Below, in pieces: positions 7,504-19,587 of a stretch of DNA of 64,000 nucleotides; the first letter of the stretch is position 1; the number at the start of each line of letters is the position of its first letter. This stretch comes from Burkholderiaceae bacterium (GTDB lineage Bacteria > Pseudomonadota > Gammaproteobacteria > Burkholderiales > Burkholderiaceae_A). The stretch covers positions 1-64,000 of the forward strand of contig VERI01000005.1 in NCBI GenBank assembly GCA_018882785.1. Direction: 5' to 3'. The translations under genes and the position numbers were made by a program. The notes beneath the pieces are model-generated. The model searched no databases. It was not told where the DNA came from and saw only the letters and a program-made list of their open reading frames with translations.

Positions 7504-9827
7504 CGCGCAGAACCTTTGCCCTTGCTTTTGCCACGACGTGACTTGCGGGATGCCCCCGCGTGGCCAGCGGGCTGACGGGCAGCCTTGCCCGAACGCCCCG
7601 GCTTTGACTTATCCGGGGCTGCAGCAGCCTTCGCAGTCGCAGATTTTTTGCTCCGCTTTTCTTTATGTGATGCCACACCATCGGCAACGCCTTTTTTGCT
7701 TTGGCTCTTCTTCGATTTCTTGGCGCCGCGCTGCGGCTGACTGGCCAGGGCCTCGGCGAGCCACTGTGGCATCTCGACCTCGGCCTCGTCATCCGGAATG
7801 ACCGAATACGGGTCCTGGTCGCGATCTGAAGACTTAGCTGCACGCGTTGCACGGATCATGCTGGGCACAAGCTGAAACTCGATGCGTCGGGCATCAAGGT
7901 CAACCCGAGCCACCTGCACCACCAGGCTGTCGTATAAACGAAACCGTCGGCCGGTCCGTTCGCCACGCAGCTCATGCAGCACTTCGTTGTGCTGAAAGTA
8001 TTCGCCACCCAGCTCGGAGACGTGAATCATGCCCTCGACATAAAGCGCATCCAGCGTGATGAAAAGTCCGAACGGTGCAACGCCCGTGACAGTGCCACGC
8101 AACTGCTCTCCTACCCGCGATTTCATGTACTGACACTTCAGCCAGGCCTCGACATCGCGTGAGGCCTCGTCCGCACGGCGCTCCGCGCCTGAGCAGTGAT
8201 CCCCAATATTGCGCCAGCGATGCATCGGATCATCTAGGCCCGTATCACCATAGGGCGGGATGTAGTGGCCCTTGTTGTGGATGATGGTCTTGATCACCCG
8301 ATGGACCATCAGATCCGGATAGCGACGAATCGGCGATGTGAAATGGGCATATGCCTCGTATGAGAGCCCAAAGTGGCCGACATTTTCGGGGGTATAAATC
8401 GCCTGCTGCATGCTACGCAAGAGCAGGGTCTGGATCAGACGCGAATCGGGGCGTGCCCGAATCTCTTTGGCAAGCCGCGAGTAGTCACTCGGTGCGGGCT
8501 CCTCTCCGCCTTCAAGCCGCAGGCCCTGCACCTTGAGAAACTCACGCAGGGCACGAAGCCGCTCGGGCGTCGGGCCCTCGTGAACACGGTACAGGCCATG
8601 CCGCTTGGCGCGCTTGAGAATATCGGCGGCGCAGGTATTGGCTGCAAGCATGCACTCTTCGATAAGCCGATGGGCATCATTACGAACACGCGGCAGAATT
8701 TTTTCAATCCTGCCGTTGGCATCAAACTGCATGTAGGTCTCGACCGAATCAAAGTCGATCGCACCCCGCGCCTCACGGGCTGCCAACAGGGCACGAAACA
8801 CCTCTTCAAGATGGCCGAGCGTTTTAGACAGCGGCCCCAGATGCCGGGCATCTTCCGACAATGGATCGCACATCGCCGCCCAGGCGCGGGTATAGGTCAG
8901 CCGCTGCGCAGAGCAGATCACGGCATCGTAGAACTGATAGGCCCTGACCTCGCCGGCGGTGGTCACCACCATATCGCAGACCAGGGCCAGACGGTCGACA
9001 TTTGGATTCAGGGAGCACAGCCCGTTGGAGAGTTTTTCGGGCAGCATCGGCAGTACCCGACGCGGAAAATACACCGATGTGCTGCGAGAAAACGCATCGC
9101 GATCCAATGCATCACCACTCTGGACATAGTGGCTGACATCCGCAATTGCCACCAGCAGTCGCCAGCCCTTACCCGGCAACGGTTCCGCATAGACCGCATC
9201 ATCAAAATCTCGGGCATCTTCACCATCAATGGTCATGAAGGCGACATCGCGAAGATCAATCCGATCCTTGAGGTCCTTGGGCCGGACCTCATCAGGGATT
9301 TTTTTCGCCAGCGCCAGCGCCTCATCGGAAAACTCATGGGGCACATCAAACTTTCGGACCGCGATCTCGACTTCCATGCCGGGATCATCAACACCACCGA
9401 GCACTTCGACCACGCGTCCCACCGGCGGTGTATAGCGCGTCGGCGGATCGATGATCTCAATGGAGACCACCTGCCCTGGCTCTGCGCCCATTGTGTCGGG
9501 CGGCGCAACGATCACATCGTGTTTGATCCGCTGGTCTTCGGGCACCACCAGCAAAATCCCCCGCTCGTTAACAAGTCGGCCGACCAGGTTGCGATTGGCA
9601 TGCTCCACAACCTCAAGAATGACGGCCTCTGGACGGCCCCGTCGGTCGGTGCCCACCACGCGGGCATTGACCCGATCGCCGTGCATGGCCTTGAGCATCT
9701 CCTTGGGGGAGATAAAAACGTCATCACCACCGGCGTCTGGCCGAACAAATCCAAAGCCATCGCGATGGCCGATCAGGCGGCCGTAGAAGCTGGTGAGCGA
9801 AGTCGATGAGGCGGTACGGTTTGACAA
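7500..9827 (-). CDS. rnr: Ribonuclease R
   Basis: Processive 3'-5' exoribonuclease that degrades structured RNA. The N-terminal cold-shock domain (GRLIGHRDGFGFVRPD) is followed by the RNB catalytic domain with GEDARDFDDAVYAE (metal-binding aspartates) and TSPIRRYPDLMVHR. A C-terminal S1 domain (GTVTGVAPFGLFITLDALYVEGMIHVSELG) ends in a long Lys/Ser/Ala-rich tail of about 75 residues. The N-terminal HTH region seen in E. coli RNase R is missing. The first usable start is a TTG at 9827; an in-frame stop lies immediately upstream and no ATG is near. Confidence 0.95.
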   Translation of the reverse strand: MSNRTASSTSLTSFYGRLIGHRDGFGFVRPDAGGDDVFISPKEMLKAMHGDRVNARVVGTDRRGRPEAVILEVVEHANRNLVGRLVNERGILLVVPEDQRIKHDVIVAPPDTMGAEPGQVVSIEIIDPPTRYTPPVGRVVEVLGGVDDPGMEVEIAVRKFDVPHEFSDEALALAKKIPDEVRPKDLKDRIDLRDVAFMTIDGEDARDFDDAVYAEPLPGKGWRLLVAIADVSHYVQSGDALDRDAFSRSTSVYFPRRVLPMLPEKLSNGLCSLNPNVDRLALVCDMVVTTAGEVRAYQFYDAVICSAQRLTYTRAWAAMCDPLSEDARHLGPLSKTLGHLEEVFRALLAAREARGAIDFDSVETYMQFDANGRIEKILPRVRNDAHRLIEECMLAANTCAADILKRAKRHGLYRVHEGPTPERLRALREFLKVQGLRLEGGEEPAPSDYSRLAKEIRARPDSRLIQTLLLRSMQQAIYTPENVGHFGLSYEAYAHFTSPIRRYPDLMVHRVIKTIIHNKGHYIPPYGDTGLDDPMHRWRNIGDHCSGAERRADEASRDVEAWLKCQYMKSRVGEQLRGTVTGVAPFGLFITLDALYVEGMIHVSELGGEYFQHNEVLHELRGERTGRRFRLYDSLVVQVARVDLDARRIEFQLVPSMIRATRAAKSSDRDQDPYSVIPDDEAEVEMPQWLAEALASQPQRGAKKSKKSQSKKGVADGVASHKEKRSKKSATAKAAAAPDKSKPGRSGKAARQPAGHAGASRKSRRGKSKGKGSAR

Positions 9828-9848
9828 TTATGTGATTCCGGCTAAAGT
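9821..9848 (+). promoter_or_regulatory. Predicted sigma-70 promoter of tRNA-Leu
   Basis: TTGACA (9821-9826), a 16-nt spacer and TAAAGT (9843-9848) lie about 13 nt before the tRNA. The -35 hexamer overlaps the antisense start codon of rnr (TTG, 9825-9827), so the two divergent genes share these bases. Confidence 0.75.
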
Positions 9849-9861
9849 ACGCGCCTGCCTT

Positions 9862-9948
9862 GCCCAGATGGCGGAATTGGTAGACGCACTAGGTTCAGGT
9901 CCTAGCGGTGGCAACACTGTGGAGGTTCGAGTCCTCTTCTGGGCACCA
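9862..9948 (+). tRNA. tRNA-Leu (anticodon CAG)
   Basis: Cloverleaf of 87 nt including the encoded CCA. The acceptor stem is GCCCAGA/TCTGGGC, the anticodon stem-loop CTAGG-TTCAGGT-CCTAG gives CAG, the long variable arm expected for tRNA-Leu is present, and the T arm contains GGTTCGAGTCC. It reads CUG leucine codons. Divergent from rnr with a strong promoter. Confidence 0.97.
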
Positions 9949-9968
9949 TCCCCTCATTCCTTGTTCAG

Positions 9969-12500
<2,532 letters not shown>

Positions 12501-12514
12501 GGGGATCCTGCCGC

Positions 12515-13423
12515 TTATTTGTTGTTGCTCGTGCCGCCGGATGGGCCCGGGCCACGGGCGCCCGATGATCGGAAGTATCGGAAAAAGTCGGACTGCGGAT
12601 CGGCAACGATCACGTCAGATTTGCTTTTGAAACTTTCACGATAGGCCTGCAGGCTGCGATAAAACGAGGCGAACTCCGGGTTTTGGCCAAATGCCGCTGC
12701 ATATAGCGAGGTGGACCGGGCATCGCCATCTCCCATGATGCTCTGGGCCTTGCGATAGGACTGGGCAAGCAACACCTCGCGCTGACGGTCTGCATTGGCA
12801 CGGATCTTTTCCGATTCAGCTGCGCCCGATGAGCGGCGCTCATTGGCGATGGCCTTACGCTCGGATTCCATGCGGCGAAATACCGAGTCACGAATCTCAT
12901 CGGCAAGATCTACCCGCTTAATCCGCACATCCACGACCTCGACGCCAAGACGCTGCGCATCAGCGTTCACGCGCTCACGGATACCCTTCATGACCTGCTC
13001 GCGCGAGGCAGAGATGACTTCATTGACAGTACGCTTGGCGATTTCATTATTCAGCGCGTCACGCAGACTGCGCGAAATCCGATCGGCAGCACCGGCAGGA
13101 CGTCCGGCCACCGATACCCAGTACTCGCGCGGATCAATCACACGCCATTTCACATAGGTATCGACTAAAACGTTTTGCTTTTCGCTGGTGATAAAGCGAT
13201 CGATCTCTGGCGTGTCGATGGTCAGGATGCGCTTTTCCACATAGACCACGTTTTGAAACGGCGGCGGTAGTTTCACGTACAGGCCGGGTTTACTCACGAC
13301 TTCTTTGATCTCACCGAGGGCAAACACAATCGCGTATTGACGTTGATCGACAACGTAAATACATGAACCGGCTAACAGCACGGCAATGATCAATGCGGTG
13401 ACCGCAGTAAATAGCTTATTCAT
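12515..13423 (-). CDS. hflC: HflC, SPFH-domain subunit of the FtsH-modulating complex
   Basis: Inner-membrane SPFH/prohibitin protein that assembles with HflK around the FtsH protease and modulates its access to membrane substrates. A single N-terminal membrane segment (AVTALIIAVLLAGSCIYVV) precedes the SPFH domain (VDQRQYAIVFALGEIKEVVSKPGLYVKLPPPFQNV). A coiled-coil region rich in Arg, Glu and Ala follows (MESERKAIANERRSSGAAESEKIRANADRQ, shown in part). It overlaps hflK by one base. 302 residues, normal length. Confidence 0.95.
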   Translation of the reverse strand: MNKLFTAVTALIIAVLLAGSCIYVVDQRQYAIVFALGEIKEVVSKPGLYVKLPPPFQNVVYVEKRILTIDTPEIDRFITSEKQNVLVDTYVKWRVIDPREYWVSVAGRPAGAADRISRSLRDALNNEIAKRTVNEVISASREQVMKGIRERVNADAQRLGVEVVDVRIKRVDLADEIRDSVFRRMESERKAIANERRSSGAAESEKIRANADRQREVLLAQSYRKAQSIMGDGDARSTSLYAAAFGQNPEFASFYRSLQAYRESFKSKSDVIVADPQSDFFRYFRSSGARGPGPSGGTSNNK

Positions 13424-14892
13424 CAGCGGGCCTCCCGAAGACGGTCACGCAGGCTCGGGCCAGGACTCGGCACGGCAGGCTGCTGCGGGGCTTCTGATGC
13501 GGCGGCCGGTGCCTGTGCAGGAGCCGGGCTCGAAGGCTGCGCAGCCGCTGCCGAGGTGGACGGCTGGCCCATGACGCCCGCGGCCGACTGCTGCATCAGC
13601 CGATCAAGGGGCAGATACAGCAGATTGCTATTCGATTTTGAATCCACCATGACCTTACTGACATTGGTAAAGACCTGTTGCATGGCCTCCAGGTACATCC
13701 GCTCACGCGTTACCGCTGGCGCCTTGTTGTACTCCACCACAATCTTTCGGAACCGATCAGCATCACCGGTGGCCGTTGCGATCACACGCTCGCGATAGGC
13801 CTCGGCCTCTTGGATGAGCCGCTCGGCAGAACCACGGGCACGCGGAATCACGTCATTGGCATAGGCCTGGCCTTCGTTTTTCAGACGCTCTGCATCCTGG
13901 CCCGCTTTAATCGCATCACTAAATGCCGCCTGTACCTCTTCAGGAGGCTGCGCATTTTGAATCGTGACATCCACAATTGAAAGGCCAGAGCCGTAGCGAT
14001 CGGCAATCGCCTGAATCGCGCCCAAGGCCTCACGGGCAATGCCTTCTTTGTTTTCGTAAAGCACGGTATCGCTTAGGCTGCGTCCCACAATCTCACGCAT
14101 CACGGTCTCTGCTGCCTGGGCCACAATGTCATCGGTTGCAACGTTGTTAAACAGGTAGTCCTTGGCGTTGCCGATTCGGTACTGCACGGCGAACTGCAGA
14201 TCCACCATGTTTTCATCTTTCGTGAGCATCAGCGAGTCACGGCTGCGCGACGCTGCTCCGCCGCCCCGCACACCCACGGTAATCTGTCGGATCTGCGACA
14301 GGTTGACGATCTCGTGTGACTCAAAGGGATACGGCAGCCGCCATTGAAAACCAGCCGAGGTGGTGGTGCGGAATTCGCCAAAGCGCAGCACGATCGATGA
14401 CTGGCCCTCTTGGACGATATAAAAACCCGTTGCAAGCCAGAGCAGCACACCTGCTAAGGCAACAAATCCAAACGCCGGACCGGTCTTGATCGAAGGCCCC
14501 TTAAAGCCGCCACCACCCGAACCGCCACGGCCGCCACCGGAACCACCAAAACCGCCGCCCTGACGGCCCTTGCCGCCAAACATGCCACTGAGTCGACGAT
14601 TGAAATCGCGCCAGACCTCATCGAGATCAGGCGGCTCATCGCCACCGCGTGGGCGGCCGTTGTCGGGCCGACCCTGGCCACGCTGGCCACCGTTATCGGG
14701 GGGATCCTGCCTTGGGGGATCCTGCCTTGGGGGCTCCCGATCCGGCTCTGAAGCACTGGGCTTTTGATCGGAATTAGAAGACTGGCCGGAGCCGCTCTGC
14801 CCGGAGCCCGATGGGCTCGAGCCGGACTGGCCCCAGCGGGGATCCCCGAGGGAAAAAAGTCGCCGAAATACTGACTCGCCAAAACGCCGCAT
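13423..14892 (-). CDS. hflK: HflK, SPFH-domain subunit of the FtsH-modulating complex
   Basis: Partner of HflC. The first 135 residues are cytoplasmic and low in complexity: Gly/Ser/Gln, then PPRQDPPRQDPP from a short DNA tandem repeat, then Gly-rich GGGFGGSGGGRGGSGGGGF. A membrane helix spans about 139-160 (PAFGFVALAGVLLWLATGFYIV). The SPFH domain follows (VQEGQSSIVLRFGEFRTTTSAGFQWRLPYPFE), then a coiled-coil stalk and an Ala/Pro-rich C-terminal tail. At 489 residues it is longer than E. coli HflK because of both low-complexity ends. Coupled to hflC. Confidence 0.95.
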   Translation of the reverse strand: MRRFGESVFRRLFSLGDPRWGQSGSSPSGSGQSGSGQSSNSDQKPSASEPDREPPRQDPPRQDPPDNGGQRGQGRPDNGRPRGGDEPPDLDEVWRDFNRRLSGMFGGKGRQGGGFGGSGGGRGGSGGGGFKGPSIKTGPAFGFVALAGVLLWLATGFYIVQEGQSSIVLRFGEFRTTTSAGFQWRLPYPFESHEIVNLSQIRQITVGVRGGGAASRSRDSLMLTKDENMVDLQFAVQYRIGNAKDYLFNNVATDDIVAQAAETVMREIVGRSLSDTVLYENKEGIAREALGAIQAIADRYGSGLSIVDVTIQNAQPPEEVQAAFSDAIKAGQDAERLKNEGQAYANDVIPRARGSAERLIQEAEAYRERVIATATGDADRFRKIVVEYNKAPAVTRERMYLEAMQQVFTNVSKVMVDSKSNSNLLYLPLDRLMQQSAAGVMGQPSTSAAAAQPSSPAPAQAPAAASEAPQQPAVPSPGPSLRDRLREAR

Positions 14893-14901
14893 CGTGAAGG
14901 A

Positions 14902-16026
14902 TTAGAGAAGGGATTGAACGGAGGGTTGCAAAGACCCTAGATTATCGCTGAGTGGACCAGGCCACGTCTCCGGACTAGGGAAAGCAGGTACATGGGATCG
15001 TACAGCCTCGCGCAAAGCCCCGAGACCTTCGCCGCTCACCGCACTTAGCCAGACCCGACGAATCCGGCCATCCGCATCAGGCTCAGAGCGGCTCGGCAGG
15101 CCCGCCAGGTCGATTTTATTCATGACCTCGATGCGCGGCACGGAACCAGCACCGACCTCCTGCAGGACCTGTTCAACCGCCTGCTGGTGCAGTTCCCGGT
15201 CTGGATCCGAGGCATCCATCACATGCAGCAGCAGATCCGCCTCGGCCGCCTCATTGAGGGTGGATTTAAATGCCTCGATCAGGCTGTGCGGTAGGTCTCG
15301 GATAAATCCAACGGTGTCGGATAACACCATGAACTCACCGGGCGCCAGGAATACCTTTCGGCTGGTTGTGTCCAAAGTCGCAAACAACTGGTCGGCGGCA
15401 TAAACCCCAGCATGTGTAAGCGCATTAAACAGTGTGGATTTACCCGCGTTGGTGTAGCCCACCAGCGAGACCGCAAATGCGCCCTGCCGATAGCGATGCC
15501 GCAGACGATTTTTCCGCTGCCGATCCACTGCAGAGAGTCGGGCCCGAAGCTGCTTGACGCGCTGGCCAATCAGCCGACGGTCTGTCTCCAGCTGCGTCTC
15601 ACCCGGACCACGCAGCCCGATACCCCCGCGCTGACGTTCCAGGTGTGTCCAGCCGCGCACCAGTCGCGCCGAGAGGTAATCCAACTGCGCCAGTTCAACC
15701 TGCAATTTGCCCTCGTGGCTTCTGGCCCGAAGCGCGAAAATATCCAGAATTAATGCCACCCGATCGATCACTCGGCGCCTCAAGATCTTGGTCAGATTAC
15801 GCTGCTGGCCGGGCGATAGGGCGTGATCAAAAATGACCAGATCGGCCTGGTGTGCTGCGCAGACCTGTGCGATTTCATCGGCCTTTCCGGAGCCCACGAA
15901 CAGCGCGGGATCTGGCCGATCGCGTCGGCCCGAGACCAGCCCAACCACCCGTGCTCCAGCAGAGACCGCCAACGCCTGCAGCTCTTCCATATCCGGCGGT
16001 GGCTCGCCGGTGATGGCCAAGGCCAC
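14902..16026 (-). CDS. hflX: GTPase HflX
   Basis: Ribosome-associated GTPase that splits stalled or heat-damaged 70S ribosomes. The N-terminal HflX domain (FVGSGKADEIAQVCAAHQADLVIFDHALSPGQQRNL) and subdomain 2 with GPGETQLETDRR precede the G domain: G1 GYTNAGKSTLFNAL, G3 DTVGFIRDLP, G4 NKID. The first ordinary start is a GTG at 16026, giving 374 residues, but this cuts the first beta-strand. The frame stays open upstream (SRQPRTVLVALAITG) as far as a CTG that overlaps the hfq TGA (CTGA, 16095-16092). The true start is therefore uncertain. Confidence 0.93.
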   Translation of the reverse strand: MALAITGEPPPDMEELQALAVSAGARVVGLVSGRRDRPDPALFVGSGKADEIAQVCAAHQADLVIFDHALSPGQQRNLTKILRRRVIDRVALILDIFALRARSHEGKLQVELAQLDYLSARLVRGWTHLERQRGGIGLRGPGETQLETDRRLIGQRVKQLRARLSAVDRQRKNRLRHRYRQGAFAVSLVGYTNAGKSTLFNALTHAGVYAADQLFATLDTTSRKVFLAPGEFMVLSDTVGFIRDLPHSLIEAFKSTLNEAAEADLLLHVMDASDPDRELHQQAVEQVLQEVGAGSVPRIEVMNKIDLAGLPSRSEPDADGRIRRVWLSAVSGEGLGALREAVRSHVPAFPSPETWPGPLSDNLGSLQPSVQSLL

Positions 16027-16091
16027 TAGAACGGTTCGCGGCTGCCGAGAGAAGTCAACGTCTTGCGACGTTGAGACGGAACCGAGATCGC

Positions 16092-16331
16092 TCAGCTCGA
16101 CTCACCCTCTGCGGTGAAGTTCACTGCCCGCGCAGGCACGATCGTGGAAATGGCATGTTTGTACACCATCTGTGTCACGGTGTTCCTGAGCAGCAGGACA
16201 TATTGATCAAAGGATTCCACGTGACCTTGCAACTTAATACCGTTGACGAGGTACACGGATACGGGAACATGCTCCTTGCGAAGGAGATTTAGAAACGGGT
16301 CTTGTAACGCCTGCCCTTTGTTTTGTGACAT
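16092..16331 (-). CDS. hfq: RNA chaperone Hfq
   Basis: Sm-like hexameric RNA chaperone that pairs small RNAs with mRNAs. The 79-residue protein has the Sm1 motif region [35 protein letters not shown] and the Sm2 motif [10 protein letters not shown]. The C-terminal tail is short ([13 protein letters not shown]), as in betaproteobacteria. It sits between der and hflX in the conserved order der-hfq-hflX-hflK-hflC. Confidence 0.97.
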   Translation of the reverse strand: MSQNKGQALQDPFLNLLRKEHVPVSVYLVNGIKLQGHVESFDQYVLLLRNTVTQMVYKHAISTIVPARAVNFTAEGESS

Positions 16332-16383
16332 GTTGTGAACTCCATCGGTAGAGCAATAACTATACCGATTTCAGGCACCGGAA

Positions 16384-17727
16384 TCACGCATCCGGCTTGT
16401 AGGGATTGGCCGAGGTTTTCCATTCAATGCGCAAGGGCGTTCCCTCCAGCTGGAAGACCTTGCGAAAGCGCGACTCCAAGTAGCGCTTGTACGCATCAGA
16501 TATATGCTCCAGGGCGTTGCCGTGCACCACGATGATCGGGGGGTTCTGGCCACCCTGGTGGGCATAGCGCAGCTTGGGCCGAAACCGGCCATGGCGTGGG
16601 GGCTGCTGATGCTCCACTGCCTCGCGCAGCACCCGGGTGATCTTGGGCGTGGAAAGCTTCAATGTCGCCGCCGCATAGGCAGCATCGACAGAGCGCATGA
16701 GCGCATCCACGCCCGAGCCCTTTAGTGCCGAGATGAAATGAAAACGCGCCCAGTACAAAAACTGCATTTTTCGCGACATCACCCGTTTGATCTCATCGCG
16801 GGCAATCACATCGAGTCCATCCCACTTGTTGACCGCGACCACAAGGGCACGGCCCGACTCCATGACAAAGCCGGCAATGTGGGCATCCTGATCGGAGACA
16901 TCGCCATGCGCATCCAGCATCAGTACGGCGACATTGCATGACTCAATCGCCTGAAGCGTTTTGATCACCGAGAACTTCTCAACGGCCTCAAACACCTTGC
17001 CACGTCGGCGCAAACCCGCGGTATCAATGAGCTGATAGCGGCGACCTCCACGCTCAAACGGAATCACAATCGCATCACGGGTGGTGCCTGGCATATCAAA
17101 TGCGATTACGCGCTCCTCGCCCACCAATGCATTGATCAGTGTCGACTTGCCTACGTTCGGACGGCCCACAATCGCTACCCGCAGCCCACGCTCGGCGACT
17201 TCCTGCTCCGAGGGCGGCGCGGACGGCTCGGGAAGATCTCCCAACACCTGCTCCATCAGCCCGCCAACGCCATCGCCATGGGCTGATGAAATCGCAACCG
17301 GATCACCCAGGCCCAATTCGTAGAATTCCGCAGTACGGCCCTCGCCGGTCAGACCTTCCAGTTTGTTCACTGCAAGGGTGACAGGCCGGCCAGACTTACG
17401 CAGCAGATCCGCAATCTGCAGATCCTGAGGTGCTAAGCCCGATCTGCCATCGACCACAAACACCACCGCATCGGACTCGGCAATCGCCTGACGGGTCTGC
17501 TTGGCCATCTCAAAGGTGATGCCCTCTTTGACCACCGGCTCAAAGCCTCCGGTATCAACGACGAGATAACCACGCGGACCCAGACGGCCTTCGCCGTAAT
17601 GACGGTCCCGAGTTAAACCGGGCAGGTCCGCAACCAGCGCATCGCGCGAGCGCGTCAGTCGATTAAAAAGTGTCGACTTTCCTACGTTGGGCCGTCCGAC
17701 CAGGGCGACCACAGGTTTGGCACTCAA
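16384..17727 (-). CDS. der: Ribosome biogenesis GTPase Der (EngA)
   Basis: Essential GTPase with two tandem G domains that acts in 50S maturation. Both P-loops are visible ([14 protein letters not shown] near the N-terminus and [14 protein letters not shown] near the middle), as are the DTGG/DTAG switch II motifs, NKLEG and NKWDG. The C-terminal KH-like domain contains [23 protein letters not shown] and [23 protein letters not shown]. At 447 residues it is typical. It follows bamB by 3 nt. Confidence 0.97.
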   Translation of the reverse strand: MSAKPVVALVGRPNVGKSTLFNRLTRSRDALVADLPGLTRDRHYGEGRLGPRGYLVVDTGGFEPVVKEGITFEMAKQTRQAIAESDAVVFVVDGRSGLAPQDLQIADLLRKSGRPVTLAVNKLEGLTGEGRTAEFYELGLGDPVAISSAHGDGVGGLMEQVLGDLPEPSAPPSEQEVAERGLRVAIVGRPNVGKSTLINALVGEERVIAFDMPGTTRDAIVIPFERGGRRYQLIDTAGLRRRGKVFEAVEKFSVIKTLQAIESCNVAVLMLDAHGDVSDQDAHIAGFVMESGRALVVAVNKWDGLDVIARDEIKRVMSRKMQFLYWARFHFISALKGSGVDALMRSVDAAYAAATLKLSTPKITRVLREAVEHQQPPRHGRFRPKLRYAHQGGQNPPIIVVHGNALEHISDAYKRYLESRFRKVFQLEGTPLRIEWKTSANPYKPDA

Positions 17728-17730
17728 CGC

Positions 17731-18927
17731 TCATCCTTCCGATCGGATCATGAGCAGCTGGCCACCCTGGGTCTGGATCAACAGGCCCGAACGCGTGGGA
17801 ATCATGGCGCCACTGGGCGCACCGCCATCCAGTGAGATCCGCGCAAGTGGCGCGCCATTCTCGCGGGCAAGCGCATGCAAGATGCCAAAGCTGTCGGCCA
17901 CCCAGACTGCCCTGCCCAGCGACACCGGATACTGCAATCCGCGCAGCTGATAGGCATCGATGGTCCAGGCGGTGACGCCGTCTTTTCGATTCAACGCATG
18001 AAATCGCGACTGGTCATCCGCAAAAAATACATATCGGCCATCTGCAGCAACTGTCGACATTGCAGCCAGCTCGCGGCCCCACAGGCGTCGGCCATTTTCT
18101 CCGGCAAGACAGACCACCGAGGTCTGATAGGCGGCCACACAGACATCGCCTGCATCCACTGCGGGCATGCCCAAGAGATCCACAATCCGTTCTACCTCGT
18201 TACTGCCACGCGGTGTTGCCACCTGAGACTCCCAGCGTACGGCCCCACTCACTGCGTCCAGCCACAGCAGTCGTCCGCCGGGCATGTTCACAATCACATC
18301 GCCTGGCCCAAGGACTGTGCTCGACGATTCCTCCGACGGGCGGGCCCGAACGCGCATGCCAGACTGGCCATGCAGCACCAGGGTAGGCAGATTGCGCTGA
18401 AGCACCCAGCGCCGATTGCCCGAGCCAAGATCAAAACCAGCAACGCGGTTATCCGCTAGACGCACCACCACGGTTGCGCCTGCAATGACGGGGGCCTCGA
18501 GCACCACACCGCCAGCAGAGAAACGCCGTTCGACTTTACCTTCGGCAGAGATGATGACGAGCTCATTTTTGTCATTCACCACCGCCGTCATACCCTCAGC
18601 ACTTCCAGCGCCCACTGCGACGCCTGCCATCAGCACGCCACCGGTCTGGGCCTGCCAGATCAGCTTGCCGTCGGCGAGATTAAATTTCGAAACCGTGCCC
18701 GATGAAGACGCGACATACACCGCATCTCCACTCACTGCCGGCGCAAACTGGCCCACGCCAGCCATTGACTTGGCCGGCCGGCCTGAATCGACCTTCCAGG
18801 CGACGGAGGCCTTCAGCGTGGGGGTGAAGTCCTTGAGCGATGCTGGCTTGGGCTTTGGCGCGCTTGAGCAGCCCGCAACGAGCAGCACAGCGCCCAGCAC
18901 GGCGATAAGGGGCCTGGCCATGATCAT
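17731..18927 (-). CDS. bamB: Outer membrane protein assembly factor BamB
   Basis: Outer-membrane lipoprotein subunit of the BAM complex, an eight-bladed beta-propeller that assists BamA. The lipoprotein signal MIMARPLIAVLGAVLLVAGC has lipobox VAGC. Repeated PQQ-like blades are visible (GDAVYVASSSGTVSKFNLADGKLIWQAQ, LWLDAVSGAVRWESQ, VVCLAGENGRRLWGRE, RFHALNRKDGVTAWTID). 398 residues. The ATG overlaps the yfgM stop by 4 nt, and the order hisS-yfgM-bamB-der is standard. Confidence 0.94.
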   Translation of the reverse strand: MIMARPLIAVLGAVLLVAGCSSAPKPKPASLKDFTPTLKASVAWKVDSGRPAKSMAGVGQFAPAVSGDAVYVASSSGTVSKFNLADGKLIWQAQTGGVLMAGVAVGAGSAEGMTAVVNDKNELVIISAEGKVERRFSAGGVVLEAPVIAGATVVVRLADNRVAGFDLGSGNRRWVLQRNLPTLVLHGQSGMRVRARPSEESSSTVLGPGDVIVNMPGGRLLWLDAVSGAVRWESQVATPRGSNEVERIVDLLGMPAVDAGDVCVAAYQTSVVCLAGENGRRLWGRELAAMSTVAADGRYVFFADDQSRFHALNRKDGVTAWTIDAYQLRGLQYPVSLGRAVWVADSFGILHALARENGAPLARISLDGGAPSGAMIPTRSGLLIQTQGGQLLMIRSEG

Positions 18928-19568
18928 GACTTGGCAGCTCCAAATGCATCAAGGGTCTGCAGCTTGCGCAGAATCAACTCTCGCGACGGTGATCCCGCAG
19001 GAAGGCCATCCGCTGCAGACTTCCATGCACTGCGGGCCTCTTCTTTGTTGCCCAGGGCCGCATGCACATCGCCCTTGCGGTCATTGACCAGGGCATCAAA
19101 CTCTTTTGGTGCCTTGCCGTTGAGCACATCAAGCGCACCCTTGGCATTATTTTCATCAAGCAGAACACCCGCAAGACGAATGCGCGCCATCCATGCGAAT
19201 TCAGTTGCCCCGTGGTCAATCACCTGCTGTAAAGCCTGGCGGGCCTCGGCCAGTTCACCCGCCACAGCAAAGGCCTTGGCCATCTGCAGGCCACCAAGAG
19301 CAGCCTGTGTCGAGGAACGATAATCGGCAGCAAGTGCCTTGTAAGCGGCACGGGCCTTATCGAGGCTTTGCTCGGCAAGCGCCGCCTCCATCGCGGTGAG
19401 CGCCTCACTGGCATTGACGGCCTGACGGTTCTGCCACCAGTTCCAGCCATTAAAGCTTGTTGCACCAATTAAAGCCAAGGCAATAAGCGGAACAATCCAC
19501 TTCTTGTTCTCGCTCCAGAATCCTTTGATGGCGTCTAGCTGTTCTTGCTGCTCAAGATCCTCACGCAT
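18924..19568 (-). CDS. yfgM: YfgM-type TPR-like membrane protein
   Basis: A single-pass inner-membrane protein with a periplasmic TPR-like domain. The N-terminus REDLEQQEQLDAIKGFWSENKKWIVPLIALALIGATSFNGW (in part) shows a short cytoplasmic segment and one membrane helix near residues 25-43. Helical repeats follow (LAEARQALQQVIDHGATEFAWMARIRLAGVLLDENN). In E. coli, YfgM associates with the SecYEG translocon and PpiD. 214 residues. Encoded between hisS and bamB in the usual order. Confidence 0.9.
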   Translation of the reverse strand: MREDLEQQEQLDAIKGFWSENKKWIVPLIALALIGATSFNGWNWWQNRQAVNASEALTAMEAALAEQSLDKARAAYKALAADYRSSTQAALGGLQMAKAFAVAGELAEARQALQQVIDHGATEFAWMARIRLAGVLLDENNAKGALDVLNGKAPKEFDALVNDRKGDVHAALGNKEEARSAWKSAADGLPAGSPSRELILRKLQTLDAFGAAKS

Positions 19569-19587
19569 GGCCCGCTTATCCTTTTCC

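Noticed and set aside
8373-9809. 478-residue plus-strand ORF
   Set aside because: It is the antisense shadow of rnr, which has full RNase R domains in the opposite strand.
14690-14740. Tandem GGATCCTGCCTTGGGG repeat
   Set aside because: It is within the hflK reading frame and encodes the PPRQDPPRQDPP linker; it is an in-frame low-complexity repeat, not a separate element.
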